Shown in pieces: positions 42,996 through 51,334 of a stretch of 58,648 bases of DNA (positions are counted from its first letter, which is position 1; each line of letters begins with the position of its first letter). The stretch covers positions 1 to 58,648 of the forward strand of contig DVNW01000002.1 of assembly GCA_018714105.1 (NCBI GenBank). Direction: 5' to 3'. The position numbers and the translations under genes are program-made. The notes under the pieces are model-generated. The model made no database searches. It saw nothing but the letters and a program-made list of their open reading frames with translations, and had not been told where the DNA came from. This DNA is from Candidatus Faecicola pullistercoris. Lineage in GTDB: Bacteria; Bacillota; Clostridia; Christensenellales; CAG-917.

Positions 42996-44690
42996 ATGCT
43001 TGCCTCTCTTCAGATCACGAACATCGCAATAATCGAAAAAATAGAAATCACTCTTTCGCGCGGTCTTAACATACTTTCGGGCGAAACGGGCGCGGGTAAA
43101 TCCATTATCATAGATTCGCTCAATTTCGTGCTGGGCGAAAGAGCGGACAAATCGCTTATAAGGTTCGGGGAGGACAGCGCCTCCGTTCAGGCCGTCTTCG
43201 AGGATTATATTAACGGTAGCGTGGCGGCCTATCTCGAAGATACGGGCATTGAAGCGGAAGAGGTGCTTATTCTGTACAGAAAAATGACCGCGGAAGGCAA
43301 AAACGAGTGCAGGATAAACGGCAGACAGGTTACGCTGTCCGTACTTAAAGGCCTTACCGAGCTGCTTGCCGACATCCACGGTCAGCACGAGCATCAGGCC
43401 TTGTTAAAGCCGTCCGTTCACATGGGCTTTCTCGATTTATACGGCAAAGAGGTTACTGCCGCCGCGAAACGCGCTTATTACGACAAGTATTGCGAGCACA
43501 GGAAAGTGCTGAAAGAGCTGTCGGAATTCGGGGACGAAGAAGAGCGTCTCCGCCGCATGGACGTACTTAAATATCAGATAGAAGAAATCCGAAAAGCCTG
43601 CGTAAAAGAAGGAGAGCAGGAAAACCTTATAGCCGAACGCACCAGGCTCCGCAATTTCGAGAAAATCAAAACCGCTTTGGAAACGGCTGCGGCCGCGATC
43701 GACGGCATGGGAGGCAATTCGGCAGCCGGACTTCTGAACTCGGCAAGACACGCCCTGACTTCGGCCGTCGCATACGACGAAAGACTTGCCGAACTCGAAG
43801 AGCGTCTCGAAAGCGCAAAAATCGAAGTGCAGGATATTGCCGAGACGCTAGGCGATCTTTTGTATTCGCTGGGAGCAAGCGGAAACCTCGAAGCCGTAGA
43901 AAACCGACTTGAAAAAATACGCAATCTGTTCAAGAAATACGGCGGCGATTACCCGTCGCTTACCGAGTACGCCGAAACGGCAGAAGAGGAATACGATAAG
44001 CTGTCGGGCGCGGCGGACAGGGTTGCGGAGTTGACCGTTAAGGCGGAAAAAACGCTTCGCGAATTACAAAAATGCGCCGAAAATCTGACCGAAAACCGCA
44101 AAAAAACGGCAAAAGAACTTGAAATTGCCGTAAAAAAGGAGCTTGCGGATCTGGGGATGGGCGGCGCGATGTTCAAAACGGAAATAACTCCGTCGGCCGA
44201 TTATACGCCTTCGGGCGCGGATAACGCCGAGTTCACCGTAAGTTTCAACAAAGGCACGCCGTTAAAGCCTCTTGCCAAAGTAATATCGGGAGGCGAGATG
44301 AGCAGATTTATGCTTGCTTTCAAAAATATTTCGGCGGACGGCGACGGAATCGCCACTATGGTTTTTGACGAAATCGATACCGGCATAAGCGGAAATATAG
44401 CGCAGGTGGTAGCGCAGAAACTGGTTAATATTTCGCGCGATAGGCAGGTGATAGCCGTAACGCATTTGCCTCAGCTGGCAAGCATGGCCGACAAACATTT
44501 TCTCATAGACAAAAGCGAAAAGGACGGAAAAACCCTTACTTCGCTGTTGCCCCTCGACCGCGACGGACGCGAAAAGGAGATTGCCAGACTTATCGGCGGC
44601 GACGGTTACAGCGGACACGCTTTGCCGCACGCGAGAGAGATGCTGACTTACGCCGACGAATACAAGAACTCGATTGCAAAGCCGCGATGA
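42996..44690 (+). CDS. recN: DNA repair protein RecN
   Basis: A 564-residue SMC-like ATPase acting early in double-strand break repair. Walker A GLNILSGETGAGKSIIIDSL, ITNIAIIEKIEI at the start, IHGQHEHQALL, two coiled-coil arms (~150-360), signature VISGGEMSRFMLAFKNI, Walker B TMVFDEIDTGISG and AVTHLPQLASMADKHF are all present. Its start lies four bases after argR without an obvious ribosome binding site, so coupling is likely. The terminator 44679-44703 overlaps its stop codon. Confidence 0.97.
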   Translation: MLASLQITNIAIIEKIEITLSRGLNILSGETGAGKSIIIDSLNFVLGERADKSLIRFGEDSASVQAVFEDYINGSVAAYLEDTGIEAEEVLILYRKMTAEGKNECRINGRQVTLSVLKGLTELLADIHGQHEHQALLKPSVHMGFLDLYGKEVTAAAKRAYYDKYCEHRKVLKELSEFGDEEERLRRMDVLKYQIEEIRKACVKEGEQENLIAERTRLRNFEKIKTALETAAAAIDGMGGNSAAGLLNSARHALTSAVAYDERLAELEERLESAKIEVQDIAETLGDLLYSLGASGNLEAVENRLEKIRNLFKKYGGDYPSLTEYAETAEEEYDKLSGAADRVAELTVKAEKTLRELQKCAENLTENRKKTAKELEIAVKKELADLGMGGAMFKTEITPSADYTPSGADNAEFTVSFNKGTPLKPLAKVISGGEMSRFMLAFKNISADGDGIATMVFDEIDTGISGNIAQVVAQKLVNISRDRQVIAVTHLPQLASMADKHFLIDKSEKDGKTLTSLLPLDRDGREKEIARLIGGDGYSGHALPHAREMLTYADEYKNSIAKPR

Positions 44691-44703
44691 AAGCGGCTTT
44701 TTT
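44679..44703 (+). terminator. Terminator overlapping the end of recN
   Basis: AAGCCGC (44679-44685) pairs with GCGGCTT (44693-44699), followed by T. The stop codon TGA (44688-44690) lies in the loop. Confidence 0.82.
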
Positions 44704-44722
44704 ATTTGGAAACTTTTTACTT

Positions 44723-44751
44723 TAATATTTTAAAGCCGCCGTAACAGAATA
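44723..44751 (+). promoter_or_regulatory. Candidate sigma-G-type promoter of spoIVB
   Basis: TAATA (44723-44727) and CAGAATA (44745-44751), 17 bp apart, resemble the forespore sigma-G pattern. The predicted start coincides with the ATG at 44757. spoIVB is a sigma-G gene in Bacillus subtilis. Confidence 0.35.
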
Positions 44752-44756
44752 GCATT

Positions 44757-45908
44757 ATGAAAAAATCGATATTTAAATTTTTTGCGGCAATCTTAATGCT
44801 TATTTCGGTTGCTGTGGGGCTCAGTCTGGAAATGGCTCCCGCAAGCGGCGTTTACACGGTTAGCGAAATAGAACAGACAAAAGCGATAGCGCCCGTTACC
44901 CTTAGCGTAAGCCGCGACGGCGAGCGGGTAACATTCGATTATAAACTCTTCGATTTTATCGACATTAAAAAAATATCGGGCAAAGTCGGAGAAAACAGGG
45001 TATACCTAGGCGGTCGTCCGATAGGGCTTACCGTCAGCGCGGACGGCGTGATAGTTATAAGCAAAAACGCCGTCGTTACCGAAAACGGACTTGCTTTTCC
45101 TTGCGAGGACGCCGATTTGAAATGCGGCGACGTTATAGAAAAAGTAAACGGCAAAACTGTAAGCACGTTTGAAAATTTCGGTCTCGCGGTAGGAGACAAT
45201 CCCGAGGCTGTTCTGGAAGTGGACAGGAAGGGACAAAAGTTTTCCGTTACGGTAAACCCCGCAAAAGACGCGCTTACAGGCAAGTACAAGCTGGGGCTTA
45301 AAATAAAGGAGGGCGTAAGCGGTATAGGAACGCTGACTTACGTTACCGAAAAGGCCGGCTTCGGCGCGCTTGGACATTACGTTATCGACGGAGAAACGGG
45401 GTTATCCTCGCAGCTTGACGGAGGCAAAATCTACAAAGCGGTAATTAACGGAGTAGTAAAAGGACGGCGCGGAGCGGCAGGCGGACTTGAAGGCGCGTTC
45501 AACAAGTACGACGGACAGACGGGCACGATAAACAAAAACAATAATTTCGGCATATTCGGTAATTATACCGCTTCGCTCGAAGGCTTTGAAAAAATAGAAG
45601 TAGGCGGCGCGGATAGCGTTAAGGTGGGGAAAGCGCAGATTTATACTACGGTGGACGGAGCAACGCCCGATTATTACGATATCGAAATAATAAAAGCCAA
45701 GGCCCAGTCCCGACCGGAGGAAAAGAGTATGGTGATTTCGGTTACCGACAAGCGCCTTCTCGAAAAGACGGGCGGAATAGTACAGGGAATGAGCGGCAGT
45801 CCCATTATTCAGAACGGTAAAATCATCGGCGCGGTCACACACGTGTTTGTGAACGACCCGACAAAGGGATACGGTTTGTATATAGGCTGGATGCTGGGTA
45901 ATGATTAA
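44757..45908 (+). CDS. spoIVB: SpoIVB peptidase (stage IV sporulation signalling protease, S55)
   Basis: A 383-residue secreted serine protease which, in Bacillus, is made in the forespore and cleaves SpoIVFA to trigger pro-sigma-K processing. An N-terminal signal anchor (~5-25), a PDZ domain (~90-165, DLKCGDVIEKVNGKTVSTFENF) and an S55 protease domain are visible. The domain carries GFGALGHYVIDGETG (His) and GGIVQGMSGSPIIQNGKIIGAVTHVFVNDPTKGYG (Ser). Length is close to the Bacillus protein. recN-spoIVB-spo0A order is conserved, here with a reduced Spo0A. No Shine-Dalgarno sequence is seen before the ATG. Confidence 0.95.
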   Translation: MKKSIFKFFAAILMLISVAVGLSLEMAPASGVYTVSEIEQTKAIAPVTLSVSRDGERVTFDYKLFDFIDIKKISGKVGENRVYLGGRPIGLTVSADGVIVISKNAVVTENGLAFPCEDADLKCGDVIEKVNGKTVSTFENFGLAVGDNPEAVLEVDRKGQKFSVTVNPAKDALTGKYKLGLKIKEGVSGIGTLTYVTEKAGFGALGHYVIDGETGLSSQLDGGKIYKAVINGVVKGRRGAAGGLEGAFNKYDGQTGTINKNNNFGIFGNYTASLEGFEKIEVGGADSVKVGKAQIYTTVDGATPDYYDIEIIKAKAQSRPEEKSMVISVTDKRLLEKTGGIVQGMSGSPIIQNGKIIGAVTHVFVNDPTKGYGLYIGWMLGND

Positions 45909-45991
45909 AATAGCATATAATATGTAAAAAAACGCAAAAATCCTCAAAAAAGGAAGGCTGTACGGTGCTACTCTTAAAGCGAGAGGAGCAT

Positions 45992-46321
45992 ATGGAACAA
46001 AAAATTCAGAACTATCTTTTGAAACTCGGCTTCGTGCCCAACAAACTCGGGTACAGAATGCTTTACGACATACTGTTATGGGGGGCGAGCGGGGAAAACC
46101 TGCTTCCTCTCAAATACGTAGCTTATCCCAGGCTGTCGCTTAAATACGGCAAAAACAGCGACGCCGTGGAAAAAGACATTCAGAACGCCATATCCGTAGC
46201 CTGGCTGAAAGGAGACGTAGGCGAACTTTACGGCGAATTCGGCGAGACTATAGACATGCGGAAGGGTAAGCCTACTAACAAACAGTTCATTCTGACGGCT
46301 TTGGTCAGGTTATCGGTATAA
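45992..46321 (+). CDS. Spo0A-type DNA-binding domain protein lacking the receiver domain
   Basis: A 109-residue protein consisting only of the Spo0A C-terminal effector domain. It aligns by eye with Spo0A from the helix after the linker to the end: IQNYLLKLGFVPNKLGYRMLYDIL, the recognition region VEKDIQNAISVAWLKGD and the C-terminal KPTNKQFILTALVRL. Full Spo0A is about 267 residues with an N-terminal phospho-acceptor receiver. Here only 83 bp separate the ATG from spoIVB, so no receiver is hidden upstream. GAGAGGAG serves the ATG at 45992; a GTG at 45965 would add nine residues. It occupies the conserved spo0A locus. It may be a constitutive DNA-binding regulator or antagonist of a full Spo0A elsewhere. 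Confidence 0.88.
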   Translation: MEQKIQNYLLKLGFVPNKLGYRMLYDILLWGASGENLLPLKYVAYPRLSLKYGKNSDAVEKDIQNAISVAWLKGDVGELYGEFGETIDMRKGKPTNKQFILTALVRLSV

Positions 46322-46335
46322 AAAGCCAAAAAAAC

Positions 46336-46364
46336 AAATATTTCGCAAAAAAGCTTCATATAAT
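46336..46364 (+). promoter_or_regulatory. Candidate sigma-E-type promoter of the SpoIIM-like gene
   Basis: AAATATT (46336-46342), 14-bp spacer, CATATAAT (46357-46364) closely match the sigma-E pattern. The -10 is also a good sigma-A TATAAT (46359-46364), but without a -35. The predicted start is the ATG itself (46371). Confidence 0.5.
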
Positions 46365-46370
46365 TTTTGT

Positions 46371-46934
46371 ATGAAGTATAAAAACGATTGGTTTTATATT
46401 GCCGCGGCCTTCGTAAAGGAAAACGGCTATTATTACGTTACGGGCGCGTTTTTCGTCCTGGCGGGATTTATACTCGGCGCGGTTTCGGCAAGCAGATACG
46501 AAGTTACCGAAATCACGACGGGCAGTATGTTTTTCGGTTTCGCTCTGGTGCTTACGGCGGTTTACGTGACGGTTGCGGCATCGCTGATTCTTAAAGGCAT
46601 ACTGTCGAAACTGTATCTTGTCGGACTGGTTGTACTGGGGATATACGCGGGCAGAGCCGTCTATTTTCTGCTTGCTTTCTGCGGATTTGCGGGCATAATG
46701 AATTTTATCTTTTTTTATTTATGGATAATAATGTTTACCGTTATGTGCGTGCTTACGGCTTCCGTACTGGCGGCAAGCCCTGATTTTTCGGCGTGCAGCT
46801 ACAAAAGCACGGTGGCGCGCATAAAAAAGCACCTTATAATCATTGCCGTGATTTTTACGGTAAATCTTATATTTACGGCATTGCTGTCGGCAATGTTCGG
46901 GATTTTCGCCGACGTTATCGTCATCAGGTTCTAG
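46371..46934 (+). CDS. Hydrophobic membrane protein, possibly SpoIIM-like
   Basis: A 187-residue protein with about five transmembrane segments (near 22-40, 50-72, 78-97, 105-135, 152-180). The start, NGYYYVTGAFFVLAGFILGAVSASRYEV, recalls SpoIIM (a membrane part of the peptidoglycan-remodelling DMP complex during engulfment), and the neighbours spoIVB, Spo0A domain and dacF are sporulation genes. The protein is shorter than SpoIIM (about 215 residues) and I see no decisive motif. A sigma-E-like promoter abuts the start codon, fitting a mother-cell role. No Shine-Dalgarno sequence. Function is inferred. Confidence 0.45.
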   Translation: MKYKNDWFYIAAAFVKENGYYYVTGAFFVLAGFILGAVSASRYEVTEITTGSMFFGFALVLTAVYVTVAASLILKGILSKLYLVGLVVLGIYAGRAVYFLLAFCGFAGIMNFIFFYLWIIMFTVMCVLTASVLAASPDFSACSYKSTVARIKKHLIIIAVIFTVNLIFTALLSAMFGIFADVIVIRF

Positions 46935-46984
46935 CCGAATAAAAAACCTTATAATCGGTACACTAATCCGAGGAGGAAGTGTAT

Positions 46985-48154
46985 ATGAAGGAAAAAAGGT
47001 TTTTTAAAACGCTTGCGGCAACACTTGCGGTTATAGCCGCGGGCGCCTTGTTTACCGCGACGGCGGCGCCTGTAGGCGCGGCGGCGAGCGAGCCCGTGCA
47101 TGCGGCTTCCAAAGCGGCATACGTAATCGAGGCGGAAACCGGCAAAGTATTATACAGCCGTAACGAAAACGAAAGACTGCAGATTGCAAGCATGGTTAAA
47201 ATCATGACCGTTCTGTTATCCCTGGAAGCGGAGAGCAGAGGTGAAATAGCCTTCGACGAGGGAATAGAAATATCCGAGACCGCCGCGGGAATGGGCGGTT
47301 CGCAGGTATTTCTCGAAGCGGGTACGGTGCACAAATTTCAGGACCTGCTTAAAACGGTTATAGTGGCAAGCGCGAACGACAGTTCCGTGGCGATAGCCGA
47401 AAGACTTGGCGGCAGCGAGGCCGGCTTTGTCAAAATGATGAACTCGCGCGCGGCAGAACTCGGTATGAACGATACGCTGTTTTCAAACGCAACGGGGCTG
47501 CCCGCCGCGGGGCAGTACAGCACGGCCGCGGACGTTTCAAAAATGACGGCCGAACTGGTAAAGTACGATAAGTACCACGAACTCAGCAAAATCTGGCTTG
47601 AAGACTATGTTCATCCCGACGGCAGAATAACCTCTATTACCAATACAAACAAGCTGGTCAGATTTTATAAGGGATGCGACGGCGGCAAGACGGGCTTTAC
47701 CGGCGAGGCGGGATTCTGTCTGTCTGCAAGCGCGGTCAGAAACGGTATGAGAGTAATTGCAACCGTAGCAGGCGCTCCGACGTCCAAAGAGCGCAACAAG
47801 GAAGTATCCGATCTGTTCGATTACGCTTTTGCCGAATACGAAAACAAAGTGATACTCGAAAAGGGTAAGCCTGCGGACGTTAAGGTAAACGTAAGCAAGG
47901 GTAAGCAGAACAAACTCGACATAACGCCCGCAAGAGACCTTAAAGTACTTGCGGCAAGAGGGGAAAATCCCGAATATACCTTAATTTACAATCTGCCCGA
48001 TAAGGTAGCTGCTCCCGTAAAGGCGGGCGACGTTATAGGCGAGGCCGTGATAACTTACGGCGGTAACAGCTATAAAGTGCCCATGCTGGCGGCAGAGGAC
48101 GTGGAAAAAGCCGGGTTCAGAGATATTCTGGACAAAATCACGGGCAAAAAATAA
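46985..48154 (+). CDS. D-alanyl-D-alanine carboxypeptidase, DacF-like
   Basis: About 389 residues: an exported S11 penicillin-binding protein trimming peptidoglycan stem peptides. A signal peptide (KRFFKTLAATLAVIAAGALFTATAAP) is followed by active-site motifs SMVK (IASMVKIMTVLL), SAN (VASANDSSVAIAERL) and KTG (GCDGGKTGFTGEAG). The C-terminal PBP5-type beta domain is present. A GTG at 46979 is two bases from the AGGAGG site, so the ATG at 46985, eight bases from it, is preferred. Proximity to sporulation genes suggests a DacF-like role. Confidence 0.92.
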   Translation: MKEKRFFKTLAATLAVIAAGALFTATAAPVGAAASEPVHAASKAAYVIEAETGKVLYSRNENERLQIASMVKIMTVLLSLEAESRGEIAFDEGIEISETAAGMGGSQVFLEAGTVHKFQDLLKTVIVASANDSSVAIAERLGGSEAGFVKMMNSRAAELGMNDTLFSNATGLPAAGQYSTAADVSKMTAELVKYDKYHELSKIWLEDYVHPDGRITSITNTNKLVRFYKGCDGGKTGFTGEAGFCLSASAVRNGMRVIATVAGAPTSKERNKEVSDLFDYAFAEYENKVILEKGKPADVKVNVSKGKQNKLDITPARDLKVLAARGENPEYTLIYNLPDKVAAPVKAGDVIGEAVITYGGNSYKVPMLAAEDVEKAGFRDILDKITGKK

Positions 48155-48179
48155 AAAATCCGCTTCGGCGGATTTTTTT
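48153..48179 (+). terminator. Terminator after the dacF-like gene
   Basis: AAATCCGC (48156-48163), TTCG loop, GCGGATTT (48168-48175), then more T. It begins at the stop codon. Confidence 0.88.
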
Positions 48180-48227
48180 AATGCGTTTTTAACCGTTTGG
48201 CGCTAAACCTTAAAAAGGCGGTATAAC

Positions 48228-48256
48228 TTGACATAAAAAATATAATATTATATAAT
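48228..48256 (+). promoter_or_regulatory. Sigma-A-type promoter of the M50 protease-scpAB unit
   Basis: TTGACA at 48228-48233, 17-bp spacer, TATAAT at 48251-48256 (a second TATAAT at 48241 is too close to the -35). Confidence 0.75.
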
Positions 48257-48304
48257 TACAATAATTGTTATGGCCTGGCAGACGCGCGGCCATCCGGAGT
48301 ATCG

Positions 48305-49033
48305 ATGATTTTACAGGTTTTAAGAAGCTCGGTAAGCGTGAGAGATAAATTCATTATTCTTGTGGCGTTTATCGGGGCGGCAATGCTTTCAATAATAGTC
48401 CACGAGGTAGCTCACGGTTACGTGGCGCTGAAGAACGGAGATCCTACCGCAAAATGGGCGGGCAGACTTACTTTGAATCCCAAAAGCCATTTCGACCTTT
48501 GGGGCATACTGATGTTTTTGTTTATCGGCGTAGGCTGGGCTAAGCCCGTACCCGTCAATTACGATAATTTCACAAAAAAGCGCAGGGGTATAGTTACGGT
48601 TTCGCTTGCAGGTGTAACCGCAAATCTGATAATGGCTTTTGTGGCTTTCGGTTTGCTTGCGCTTACCGCGCTTATAATATCGAAAACGACCGTTGAAAGC
48701 TATTTCGCTCAGGGCATAGCGTCTCTGTTTATATATTTTTTCAATTATTTGATAACCGTTAACATTTGCCTTATAGCGTTTAACATATTGCCGATATTCC
48801 CGCTGGACGGGTTCAGGGTAGTGCAGGCGTTTTTCCCTAACAGCAAGTACGTATCCTTTATGTACCGATACGGCTCCATGACATTGCTTATACTCATAGT
48901 GGGCGGCAGCCTGTTGAGCGTGATATCGCCGTATCTGGACGTGCTCGGCCTGTATATAGGCTGGGTATACGATCTGGTATTCGGTCTGATAAATAAATTG
49001 TGGGGAGCCATCGTCGGAGTATGGATTTGGTAA
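48305..49033 (+). CDS. Site-2 protease family membrane metalloprotease (M50, rhomboid-independent)
   Basis: A 242-residue M50 family protein with about five to six transmembrane segments. Zinc motif HEVAH lies in IIVHEVAHGYVALKNGDPTAKWAGRLTLNPKSHFDLWG, and the third ligand is in NILPIFPLDGFRV. The topology and GWAKPVPVN motif are those of the minimal FtsH-like site-2 proteases often next to scpA in Clostridia. The substrate is unknown. It overlaps scpA by 13 bp. Confidence 0.92.
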   Translation: MILQVLRSSVSVRDKFIILVAFIGAAMLSIIVHEVAHGYVALKNGDPTAKWAGRLTLNPKSHFDLWGILMFLFIGVGWAKPVPVNYDNFTKKRRGIVTVSLAGVTANLIMAFVAFGLLALTALIISKTTVESYFAQGIASLFIYFFNYLITVNICLIAFNILPIFPLDGFRVVQAFFPNSKYVSFMYRYGSMTLLILIVGGSLLSVISPYLDVLGLYIGWVYDLVFGLINKLWGAIVGVWIW

Positions 49034-49968
49034 AGACTAAAGAAGACGTTTTCGAAGAGAAATCGGCCGCGCCCGAGGAAAACCCCGAGTCCGACCGGGC
49101 GGAAGCTCCGCAATACGAGATAGGCCAGCCTATACCGGGGTTCGAGGACGTGTCCTTTTACGAGACCGAAGAAGAAGCCGCCGGCGGACGTAAGAACTAT
49201 AAATTTTTTATTTCGCATTTCGAGGAGCCTATCGAGATGATACTTTATCTGTTAAAGATAAAGCAGATAGAAATAAAAGATCTTTTCGTATCCGATATCA
49301 CGGGCCAGTATCTGGAAATAATATCCCACCTCGAAACCTTCGACGAAGACGAAATAGAGTATGCGGGCGAGTTTATCGTGTTCGCCTCTAAAATACTTTA
49401 CATGAAATCGGTAACCATGCTTCCCATAGAGACGGACGAAACTCTCGAAGTTCAGGAAATGCAGAGGGAAATAATCGATCGCGCCATCGAGCTTAATATG
49501 TTCAAGGAAATGGCGATACGCTTGAAAAATACCGAAACGGTAAACACCTTTTTCCGCGAACCCGTTTATTCCGAAAGCGATTACCGCCTGGCCATAAAGA
49601 ATTTTTCTATGGACAAGCTTCTGGACGTATTCGCGCAGCTCATAAGCCGATTCAGCAGGGAAGAATACAATCAGGAACCCAAAAAGGTCATCAAAGAGAG
49701 GTATTCGGTATCCAACCGTATGAATTTCATATCGCTCAGGCTTTACCACGAGCGCACGATAAAGCTGTCGGACCTGTTTGACGACGATTTCAGTAAACTC
49801 GAAATTATCAATACTTTTCTTGCCGTGCTCGAACTCGTGAAAAGGCAGCAGATTACCGTCGACCAGCAGGAAGAATTTACCGACATCACGCTTTCGGCAA
49901 CCGACGAGCTGCCCAATCCTGCTGAAACCGACAGCGAGTATACCGAAGAGGAGATTGAAAATGGATAA
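49021..49968 (+). CDS. scpA: Segregation and condensation protein A
   Basis: About 315 residues of the kleisin subunit of bacterial condensin, which bridges SMC heads. After a ~60-residue acidic extension not usual in ScpA, the SMC-neck-binding part reads FFISHFEEPIEMILYLLKIKQIEIKDLFVSDITGQYLEII (family: FxGPLDLLLxLI). The C-terminal winged helix includes SLRLYHERTIKLSDLFDD and NTFLAVLELVKRQQITVDQQEEFTDITL. The ATG at 49021 has CGGAG upstream and overlaps the protease gene; a TTG at 49000 is less likely. Confidence 0.93.
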   Translation: MDLVKTKEDVFEEKSAAPEENPESDRAEAPQYEIGQPIPGFEDVSFYETEEEAAGGRKNYKFFISHFEEPIEMILYLLKIKQIEIKDLFVSDITGQYLEIISHLETFDEDEIEYAGEFIVFASKILYMKSVTMLPIETDETLEVQEMQREIIDRAIELNMFKEMAIRLKNTETVNTFFREPVYSESDYRLAIKNFSMDKLLDVFAQLISRFSREEYNQEPKKVIKERYSVSNRMNFISLRLYHERTIKLSDLFDDDFSKLEIINTFLAVLELVKRQQITVDQQEEFTDITLSATDELPNPAETDSEYTEEEIENG

Positions 49969-50722
49969 TATCAAAGAAATAGTCGAAGCCCTTATATTCG
50001 CGTCGGGCGCGCCCATATCCAAAAAGGATATAGTGGACAAAATTCCCGAGCTGACCACCGCGGGGCTGAACAAGATTATAGACGCCCTTAAAGAAAAATA
50101 CAGCGGCGAATGCGGTATAAGGCTTTCCGTATTCAACGACAAACTCCAATTCGGCACAAATCCCGATTACGGCGACGTGCTTGCCGAAGTGCTTACTCCG
50201 ATAAAAGAACGGGAACTCAGTAAATCGCTTCTCGAAGTTCTGGCAATAATCGCATACCGCCAGCCCATTACGAGAGCCGAACTCGAAGAAATAAGAAAGG
50301 TGGGAGTAGAATATCAGATTACCATGCTCAGTAAGGTAAACCTGATTAAGATAGTCGGACGAAAGGATACCGTGGGCAGGCCCGTCCTGTTCGGGACGAC
50401 GGATGAATTTCTTAGGAAATTCCAGATCGAAAGCCTGGACGATCTGCCCGATTTCAGACAGGTCAAAGAGCGCATAGCCCTGTTCGATATGAAGTACAAC
50501 GAAACGCGCGATACTCTTTACAGTAACCGCAAACTGTTTGCAAAGGACGACGAAACTCCCGACGAAATTATCGTCGAGCCTAATATTGAGATACCCGAAA
50601 TATTCCTAAGGGAAAACACCAATAAAATTGCCGACGATTTTCTTCCCGAAGACGCCTTTTTCAGAGATGACGACGACGATGACGATTTTCTCAGCGGAGA
50701 AGACTTCGAGACTTTCGAGTAA
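49961..50722 (+). CDS. scpB: Segregation and condensation protein B
   Basis: About 253 residues of the condensin accessory subunit ScpB, with two winged helices. Motifs: VEALIFASGAPISKKDIV, SLLEVLAIIAYRQPITRAELEEIRKVGVEYQITMLSKVNLIKIVGRKDTVGRPVLFGTTDEFLRKFQI and SLDDLPDF. The final ~60 residues, past the usual ~195, are acidic and end in a run of seven Asp. It overlaps scpA by 8 bp; GAGGAG serves the ATG at 49961. Confidence 0.95.
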   Translation: MDNIKEIVEALIFASGAPISKKDIVDKIPELTTAGLNKIIDALKEKYSGECGIRLSVFNDKLQFGTNPDYGDVLAEVLTPIKERELSKSLLEVLAIIAYRQPITRAELEEIRKVGVEYQITMLSKVNLIKIVGRKDTVGRPVLFGTTDEFLRKFQIESLDDLPDFRQVKERIALFDMKYNETRDTLYSNRKLFAKDDETPDEIIVEPNIEIPEIFLRENTNKIADDFLPEDAFFRDDDDDDDFLSGEDFETFE

Positions 50723-50749
50723 TTGCCATAATTTACCTTTTAACTTTTT

Positions 50750-50777
50750 TTATACTTAAGCAATCGGGCCATATACT
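50750..50777 (+). promoter_or_regulatory. Candidate sigma-E-type promoter of ytfI-ytfJ
   Basis: TTATACT (50750-50756), 13-bp spacer, CATATACT (50770-50777). The predicted start lies two bases before the ATG at 50786. Confidence 0.35.
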
Positions 50778-50785
50778 AACGGTAT

Positions 50786-51334
50786 ATGGTCGTTTTATTT
50801 TACTCGGCAATCGGCGTTTTGGCGCTGTTATTGATAAGCGCGGTTAAAACCGAAATAAACGCGGCCGTTTATTTCAATCTGGAACGTGGCACCGTTATGT
50901 TTACTTTGGGCCTAAAAAAATTTACCGTGGTAAAACTGCGGCTTTTCATGCGCGAAAAAGGCCCCGAGTACAGCCTTAACGGACGGCCCGCGAAAAAACT
51001 GGTTTTAAGCGACAAAAAAAGCAAAAAGAGTAAAAAAATGAAAATTCCGTCGCTTTTGGCCGCTTATAACGACATAATAGGATTCAGCAAAATAAGCGCC
51101 GATATAGTTTTTTGCGACGAAGCGGCCACCGCCGCACTTACGGGCAGGTTTATTTACGATATGCTCGAAGGCGCTTTGGTTACGCTTAACGTACGTCGTC
51201 CTAACGTAAATGTAAAAATACTGTGCGGAGCGGAACGGGCCGTATCCGACATCAGAATTTCCACCCGCCCGAGCGTAAAACTGCTCGCAGAAGTATTGAT
51301 AAGAAGCATAAGGAGAACTCGACATGCAATTTAA
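50786..51334 (+). CDS. DUF2953 membrane-associated protein (YtfI-like)
   Basis: A 182-residue protein with one N-terminal transmembrane segment (about residues 3-20) and a soluble domain of the DUF2953 family, which includes YtfI of Bacillus subtilis. A Lys-rich stretch (DKKSKKSKKMK) separates two beta-rich parts. ytfI and ytfJ are adjacent in Bacillus, as here. The gene overlaps ytfJ by 11 bp. No Shine-Dalgarno sequence was seen. Exact function is unknown; the pairing suggests sporulation. Confidence 0.82.
   Translation: MVVLFYSAIGVLALLLISAVKTEINAAVYFNLERGTVMFTLGLKKFTVVKLRLFMREKGPEYSLNGRPAKKLVLSDKKSKKSKKMKIPSLLAAYNDIIGFSKISADIVFCDEAATAALTGRFIYDMLEGALVTLNVRRPNVNVKILCGAERAVSDIRISTRPSVKLLAEVLIRSIRRTRHAI

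Noticed and set aside
46937-46965. Sigma-F/G-like promoter before the dacF-like gene
   Set aside because: GAATA is present but the -10 region matches neither consensus well.
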